DNA of 64,000 bases from Dasypus novemcinctus. Lineage: Eukaryota; Chordata; Mammalia; Cingulata; Dasypodidae. Positions 56,941 to 64,000 of this stretch are shown here, piece after piece (the first letter of the stretch is position 1; each line of letters opens with the position of its first letter). The notes under the pieces were generated by a model that saw only the letters and a program-made list of their open reading frames with translations, was not told the DNA's origin and made no database searches. The DNA is taken from NCBI RefSeq assembly GCF_030445035.2, contig NC_080702.1, forward strand, positions 14,206,029 through 14,270,028. Reading direction: 5' to 3'. The position numbers were made by a program, and so were the translations under genes.

Positions 56941-59748
56941 GCATTGAAGGACAAATACTACACGACCTCAATGATATGAAATAAGCAAGCTGCCTCAGAG
57001 AGCTAGAGACTGGAAGATAGGCTTACAGGATATCAGGGGTGGAGGAAGGATGTGAGTCAACGTCTGCAGGGGTGGAATCTATGATGAGCTGGAGGTAAGT
57101 ATGAGCACAAAGAAGAGAGAAAATGGGGGCAAGGGGTTGCCTTTGGGTGGGGCTTTGCGGGTTTGAGGGGGCTGGGGATGGGCGGATGGGTAATAGTGCC
57201 CAAAATTTGGGGGGAGGGAGAGGCAACATACGAACATAGGAGAGTGTCAGGTGTTGGTTGAGAGTAAAATGCTGAGAAAACCGTATCAAAATATAATTAA
57301 GAGGGTTACCATTTTAGGATGTTCAGAGGGGATGGTCTGACACGGGACGGACTCCTGGGGAATGTCTGAATGCTCATTTTGCCAGGGTGGGTTGTACCAT
57401 TGGATAGAGACCCAAGTAGTGAGAGTGGGGGTGGACCCACATCCTGGGGAGGACTAATGCCATCAAAAAAGAGGGAACTGTATCTCTCGAGAGAAAGGAT
57501 GGCTCCCAGGGCATTAGGGCAGTTGAGCAAGTCAGGCCCTGAACACTGTTGCAAGTATCTCTGGATGTGGCTCCTTGGGAAATGGAGATTGGCTGTCGCT
57601 GTGGGCCCCAAGGGGAGGGGAAAATGGATGTGGAATGGATGGAACCAAGGTAAATGTGGGGGTAAGAGAGGAGTTTCGCGAGAGTACACAAGGATGGATA
57701 TAAAACATGTAATATTACACCAAAAACATATAGGGGACGACAGACTAATAATGTAAACCATAATGTAAAACATAGGATAACTAAAAATTTAGAAAACTGT
57801 ATATCCTCAAGTATGAACCACAATGTAAGCACAGATGTCACCTTGTTTAAAAGCTATTGTCTCAGAGTCTGTATATCAGTTTAAGTAAATATGATATGAA
57901 TAAGTTATAAGAATATCGCTGTGGAAGAGAAAAGGTTTTATGGTGGATGTATGGGAGTACTGTATATTGTATATATGAATTACTGTGATCTAAGGCTCTT
58001 GTGAAGAGAAGCTCAATAATTAGGGAAAAAGAAAAGAAAAAGATAGGATGTAGAATTTTTCTAAATCAATATGTATTCTATATCTAACCTTTAAACCCAT
58101 CACTATATTCCATTTTACTAGTAAGGGATCCTGACATTATATTGGGCTTCATTTTTCAGGAAGCTTTGGCTCACAGAGTGGTTCAACAATGGCGGCAGAG
58201 GAATACTGGTATAGGATGTTATTGACAGGTGCTATGTGGTTGACAGGTAGTTATACAGGACATATGGCCAGGGTGCATGGTAATGTTTGGATATACTCAT
58301 AGTGGCAACAATTAAAAACAACAGCTGGGGGGGGGGTACTGGTTTCCTGGCCGGGGGTGCTCTGTCGTGGTTCCTCGGGGAGCAGTGGCAGTCCTCCAAG
58401 GGCAACGGTAAGAACAAGGAAGGAATGAGGGTCCAACAGTGAGCCCCTGATACTAATGACTATGCTTGTGAGCCTATGCACCTGAAATAAGAACAAGGCC
58501 TAGAGCAGCACTGTGCCTAGGAGTTTCCTCCTGACAGCCTTCATGTTACTCAAATGTGGCCAGTCTCAAAGCCAAACTCAGCATGTAAATGCAATGCATT
58601 CCCCCCAGCATGGGACATGACACCTGGGGATGAGCCTCCCTGGCACCGAGGGATCACTACCAAGTTCCAGCTGATGATGCAACTAGAAAATGACCTTGAA
58701 TTAAAGGTTCAACACGGACCAGCAGAATATCCCTGTCTATATATAATAACAGGAGTTTAAAATGCTGTTTGACCTAATGTAAGGGGGAAATGGAAAGGAG
58801 AAATGAGTTAATATGGCTATGAGTCTCCAAAAACACTCTGGAGGTTGTCAGAAGGATTGCCCTTATGCACACCTGAGCAGAGTCTCAGAGACAGATAAAG
58901 TATATACAACCCCAGGTATGGGTTCTTTTGAGGGCTAAAGATACCCACAGGTTGTATGGTCATGGCAGATGGGGTTCACTGCCATGTCAGTTGGCCCTTC
59001 TTTGGAGCTGGTGTTTCTGCGTGATGGAGCTGGACACAGATGGGATCTCTTTTCACAAGACTTTCTTGGTACTTTACTGGAATTGTAGTTGGTGCTGGGG
59101 TTTAAGATATATCTAGGGGATTTGAATCTCTGGACTGACCATATAATAGCCAGGCCCTGAGCCTCAACAGACTTCAACTCCTACACTCTGATTTATTGGA
59201 CTTACCCCACTCAGCTAACATGGAGTTGAAGAATGGCAACCACCACACCATGGAGCCTAGAGTGTCTACAACTGAAAGCAGGAGGATTGCATCCAGTATC
59301 CATGTGGAATCTAAGCCTCCTCTTGACATAGATGTGCAATGGACACAACCAATCCAAGATCCACAGAGAAAATGAGGCATTGGTGTGGGAAAAGTGGCCA
59401 TGGTGGCTGCTGGGTGTGGGGAACGGGAGGAAGAGATGAGATGGGGAGGCGTTTTCGGGACTTGGAATTGTCCTGGGTGGTGCTTCAGGGACAATTACCA
59501 GACACTGTAGATCCTCCCAGGGCTCACTGGATGGAACGTGGGAGAGTATGGGCTATGATGTGGACCATTGACCATGAGGTACAGCGATGCCCAGAGATGT
59601 ACTTACCAAATGCAATGGATGTGTCATGATGATGGGAGAGAGTGTTGCTGTGGGGGGAGTGGTGGTGGTGGGGGGCGGTGGGGTTGAATGGAACCTCATA
59701 TTTTTTGAATGTAATATTTTAAAAAAATGAATTAAAAAAAAAAAAAAA
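56941..59748 (+). other. L1 3' UTR, 2.8 kb
   Basis: It follows the ORF2 stop and continues to the A-tail. It shares with 8481-11244 a sense frame (57370-57756) and two antisense frames (57773-57306 and 57841-57374) of almost the same lengths. The G-rich tract lies at about 59646-59685. Confidence 0.85.
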
Positions 59749-59763
59749 AAAGGAGTCCAGTAA

Positions 59764-59900
59764 GAAGATTAATGTCTGGGTCAGGACTTAACTGAATTGA
59801 CCTAATCAAAAAGTCATATTTAAAATAGGTTTACACACACAGGAATACTTCAGCTTTAAGAACATGATTTTTCATCAAATCATCACATTCCCTATTCAAG
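59764..59900 (+). repeat. Family C repeat, right half
   Basis: AGATTAATGTCTGGGTCAGG and TAGGTTTACACACACAGGAA continue the element interrupted at 56176. Confidence 0.55.
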
Positions 59901-62769
59901 TTGATGTGAAATTAACCATCATTAGATTCATGAACTTACACAGGCTCAACTGCTTCCCTATCCTGGAAGCTAAGGAGACTAGTTCACAGCTTAGCTTTGC
60001 CCCCAACCCTTCCTTCTCCCAGCTTTTCAGCTGATAGAAAAATCCAGGTTTGTAGCCTTTACCATTCTCTTCTGCAATTTTGTTTGCTTTCTCTGTTGTC
60101 TATAACTCAGCTTTAAAAATGGAAACCCAATAAAAGGCATTTCTAATATTAAAATTATATGAGTAGAATAAATTGCAGTATTGTAGTATGATTGGACCCT
60201 TAAAGATGGACAGGTGATTTATGTTAAAAAAATATCCATTGAGAAATGATGGAAATTCAGATTCCCTTTTTCTACAGCACCGTGGACAATGGTGACAGGG
60301 ACAAGAAACTCCAGGGGAGTGGGATTGGGGGCAGTGTCCCGCTGGTCCCCAAATGTGACCTTTCTGGTAACCACTTTGTCCTGAATGACAACTCTGACCA
60401 GGAGTTTGCTCTGGGCCTCCAGCCATCATGCTCACCTCTGGGTGGAGGCAGGCAGCCACTGAAGCCCCCAAGTGCCCAGAAGGGCCCTGAGGTAGGCCCT
60501 CATCCCAGCTTATGCTAGATGTGGCTGCGGCAGGCCAGCATGCTGCACTGGGACCCCTGTCCATCCACGCACTCAAGTCCCCTATCTCCTCCCCTGGGCA
60601 TCAGAGCCCCGTGTGATCAGGTAGATGGCCCAAATTGAGGTTCCCCTCCAGCACACACCAGAGTCTCCTTCACCCTGGGCACTTCAGATCTACCTCTGAA
60701 ATGTGGTGACTTTTCAGAGCCTGTTTCCTTAAAGGCTATGTGTTGAGTGACTCAACCGCATGAGGGTGTGTAAGGAATAAGGCCGGGCAAATGCACGCCT
60801 AAAGGGCCTGGACTGAGGAGCCACTTGGCCAGGGAGTCTCCAGCCCTGGAAAAGCCCCTGAGTGTTAGCATAGGCACCTACCTGTGATGGCACAGAGCAG
60901 TGATTCCCAGTTCCACCTGCAGGATGGCCCCACTTCCTGAGAGCTGGGGGCTTTGAGTGCTGGAGCCTGGGGCTTCTTTACAAAATGGGGAACAGAGCTG
61001 GGCTGAGAGGGGCTCCCTGCCAATAGACACTGAGGAGATCCCACTCTGGGCAGCACAAGGGTTGGCCTCCTTCCAGGGCTAACTCCCACCCTCACTGCAC
61101 CATCTGGGTTGGCGGAAGATGGTGGAGGAAGGGGTCCTGCCCTGCCCTCCTCTTGGTGTCACTGACTACTGAAGGTTTACAGATCCACGCCCACTGGTGG
61201 ATCTCACAGGCAGTGCATTCTGAGGCTCCTAGGACACCAATCTCCACTCAGACCGGGTCCAGGGTCAGGCAGATCACACTGGATTTGGGGTGTTTCTGGG
61301 TCCCCTGGGGGAGTTGACACAGAGCAGGCCCTGGGGGTTGGGCAGGCAGCCATTGGCTCCTTGCACATGCCCAGAGAGGGGCTCATTGCAAGTACCTTCC
61401 TCTGTCTAGGGAAGGACCTGTGTGTGTGCACTGCTCTGGGCATGAGCCCGACCACCCTGTGTGCTGTCCTTTACATCCTGGCTTTTGGAGCTCAGTACCC
61501 TGAGTGCCCCAAGGGCATTCTCACCTACCTCCTCCAAGGCTGGGGGAGGATGGCCCTGTCCTTACTGAGCACCTTCTTATCCAGATCCATTTTCAACTCC
61601 TCACTTTTCAATTAAGGAACAGAGTCCCAGAGAAAGGCGAAGCCCAAGGAGCACACGGTGGGCACAATCCAGAGGACCTGGATACTGCTGGCATTTGAGG
61701 TGTGGGCCCAACTCTCTTGCATAGAAACTTTGAAAAGGACAGCCCCTAAATAATGGGGACCCCTGCCTGTTTCTCCCCATATGAAGCTCTTTTCTTCTCA
61801 GGATCCCCAAATGGCTTCACGAGCACTGCCCGAACACACACACACTGACCAAATGGGTAGGGACAATGTCCTGGGAGTCAGAGTAGGCCTGGAACCAGGG
61901 AGGTGGCAAGGAGCCAGAGGGGTTGGAGTGAGCTCTGCCATGGGGCAGGACATCTTTGTCCTGTCGACGTATCCATAGCCCCATGCCTGGGAGATGCCAG
62001 CCTGATGGGCAGTGGGATCTCAGAGGTTCCCAGGGTTCTGCCTGGGCAGGGACAAGCCCAGAGTAAGCAGGAGAGGACAGAAGTGAGGTCTTCCCTCCAC
62101 TGTTCTGAGCACCTGGAATTAAGATGAACTCCCAATATAGAGGGAGGTTACTGGAAAGAAGTCCTCAATTTCCTCTATAAATTGGGGTGCTTGGAATGGG
62201 TGACCCTAAGTGTGCCACAGCCTGGGAGGATTATTTGGCCTTGGTTCTCTATTGATAACCATGGTATTCTGGGGTGCTGGAAAATGTGTTCTAAACCCTA
62301 GGTGTCCTACTGAACAGACACAGGCTTGGAGGATTGGGGAACTGATGACTTGTGCTAGATGCAGCAGAGCACAGGACCATCTATGGGGCTCAGGGACAGG
62401 TCAGACCTTGCAGGAGCCTTGAATCTGAAACTGAAAGGAACAAGAAGTCTTTGGAGGGTCTCACACCTGAAGGTGACTAAGACTGCTTTTCACAGAATTT
62501 AAAGCCTGTCCTGGCATGGACTGTGAAACAAAGCCAAGGTGGTCATGACTTTCTCAAGATTACACTGCCAGAACTCAGCCCTGTTTTGCTTGTGTTCCCT
62601 GCTGCTTCCCACTCCATCTTGTAAATTCTTCCTTCTCTTAATATGTACATTGGCTACAGGTGTGACCAGTCCTCAAGTTTTCTAGGAATTTTCTCTGAGC
62701 TACCTGATCCTTTTCCAAGGAAGGATCAGGTAGATTTGATCCATTGTGCAGCAGGGTAAACTTGGGAAG
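59901..62769. other. Unique-looking sequence, no supported gene
   Basis: Moderately GC-rich with short frames on both strands. I recognise no exon, RNA gene or repeat family with confidence. Confidence 0.35.
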
Positions 62770-63178
62770 TGCTGGAGATTTGGATCCGAAGGGTATCAGG
62801 AATGAGAGAAAGAGAAAAAGGAGAGTGAAATGAGAAAGAAAGAAAAAGAGAGAGCTGGGGTCAGGGGGTCTGTGAGTAGAGACTCATCAGACAACTTTAT
62901 TGTTTACAAGGGGCTCTCTATATACCCCAGTCTACATGACAAGCAGCAACAAGCAGTTAACTATTAGCATTACTAAGAAACTCAAAAAATCTTATCTCAA
63001 GGTACAAAGTCTAAGTGTTTTACTTACTACAAAAGGTTTGTGCTCATCTTTTCTTTCAGCCTTTAACAGCTTCAACCGGTTTGCCCAGAACTCTTAATTA
63101 CAGCATTCCTTACATTGCAAGCATAGCTAAGGAAACAGCATGTCTCCTTGTGAGACCACTGCATCTTGGTTTCCAACA
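62770..63178 (-). mobile_element. Solo LTR, 409 bp, same family as the 50.1-kb LTR
   Basis: On the minus strand it runs from TGTTGGAAACCAAG (63178) to CCAAATCTCCAGCA (62770). AATAAA is at 62902-62897 and a TATA-like segment precedes it. GGGAAG (62764-62769) and CGGAAG (63179-63184) form a 6-bp duplication with one mismatch. It is closer to the 50139 LTR than to the 51389 LTR. Confidence 0.88.
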
Positions 63179-63184
63179 CGGAAG

Positions 63185-64000
63185 CCTTGAGAAACAGAAA
63201 GACATGTCCAGGATCGCAGATCAGGCAGGAGCAGGACGGTTGTGTACCAAGTTCAATCTCCTTAGATAGTTCTTGATGCCCCCAGACCTCAGCAAGGCAG
63301 GAAGAAGGACTGTATTGGTGAAATTCTGTACACATGGGAAATTCAATAGGTCAGGGGGGTAAAGAGTCAGCAGCCCAGAGGGGACATTGGGAAGTTGTTA
63401 TCCAGGAAGAGAGCACAGAGAAGGGGAAGCAGGAAGTTACCTCACTTCCCTGGAGACAGAACCCAAGAGAACTTGGAACCCCAGGAACCAAGTGCCCACA
63501 TTCTAGATACTAACCTAACAGCTCACTCAGGCCTAGATGCTCAAGAAATGTTCTTGTTGCTGCCTGCCTGCTGCCTTGGCCACAGGAAACCCCACAATGA
63601 GAGCCTGATCCAACATTGCAGACTTTGGCTCAACCCTCAACCTCGAAGAATCTGGCCATTTGCCAGGAGGAAATCAAAGGTAACCCATGGAACCAGGGCA
63701 GGGGATGCAGGTCAGGCTGACACTGTTCTTATGAGCAGCCTCAGCACCTTCCACTCCCAGGATGGGTGTATAGAGGATACCAGGCTGGGCAGAAAGAGGT
63801 GATTGGGGGTGGGCACCTGCTGGGCTCATTGTGTTCTTGTCCAGTTCATGACTGGCAGGGACAGGAGGAGAAGCCTGGGGTTGGTGCCCCTCTGCCCAGA
63901 CATTGATCCAGATCTGCAGAGTTGTCATCTCTCTCCTGGGAAGAGGTCTATACCAATAGGGTCTTTGCCTCATCTGGAAATAGAACTTCATGTGTGGTTG
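63185..64000. other. Unclassified sequence to the window end
   Basis: No exon or repeat is recognised. Open frames of 80-135 codons on both strands overlap and show no family features. Confidence 0.35.

Larger units (their letters stand above)
56177..59748 (+). mobile_element. 5'-truncated L1, 3.57 kb
   Basis: Holds the ORF2 C-terminus and a full 2.8-kb 3' UTR ending in a 17-20 nt A-tail. AAAGGAGTCCAGTAA at 56162-56176 and 59749-59763 is a perfect 15-bp duplication. It inserted into the family C repeat. It aligns in reverse with 8481-12050 of the full-length copy, giving a large inverted repeat pair. Confidence 0.95.

Overview
This is nuclear DNA of a placental mammal, most likely a xenarthran and probably an armadillo. 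The main evidence is a set of tRNA-derived SINEs about 380 bp long, with tRNA-like A and B boxes and AAATAAATAAAT-type tails, which match the DAS-SINE family of armadillos, anteaters and sloths. L1, MaLR-type LTRs, MIR and hAT fossils are also present. There are no operons, CRISPR arrays or prokaryotic features. Almost all long open frames are chance frames in GC-rich DNA or frames inside repeats.

One host gene is supported: a three-exon plus-strand gene recognised as CFAP90 (C5orf49), a small ciliary axoneme protein. Its coding exons are 18888-19064, 27692-27808 and 30857-31036. Both introns are phase 0 with GT/AG ends, and the product is 157 residues. A CpG island with an RFX X-box-like motif precedes the start codon. 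GC-rich tandem repeats flank exon 1, and a 40-bp minisatellite lies just before exon 3.

Layout. Positions 1-8470 are intergenic, with MIR, MLT1 and two MaLR-like LTRs. Positions 8481-18157 hold a structurally full-length minus-strand L1 of 9.7 kb with an 11-bp target-site duplication, broken ORF1 and ORF2, a 2.06-kb 5' UTR and an unusually long 2.76-kb 3' UTR. Its promoter end sits head to head with CFAP90, 0.73 kb from the start codon. CFAP90 and its introns occupy 18888-31036, and a 3' UTR-like unique stretch runs to about 33.0 kb. From 33.3 to 64 kb is a repeat mosaic: seven DAS SINEs, an older rearranged L1 3' UTR, two younger 5'-truncated L1s (52440-53279 and 56177-59748), a CpG-rich solo LTR with a perfect 6-bp duplication (36353-36892), a betaretrovirus-like env remnant with its 3' LTR (about 48.4-50.6 kb), two solo LTRs of that same family (51389-51822 and 62770-63178), and a small hAT element with 8-bp duplications.

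The most notable signals are the long L1 3' UTR shared by several copies and carrying overlapping open frames, the L1 promoter abutting a ciliary gene promoter, a DAS SINE whose tail contains an L1 ORF2-like segment inside a single target-site duplication, and the gag-pol-less retroviral locus with a duplicated polypurine tract. I found no unknown multigene system.
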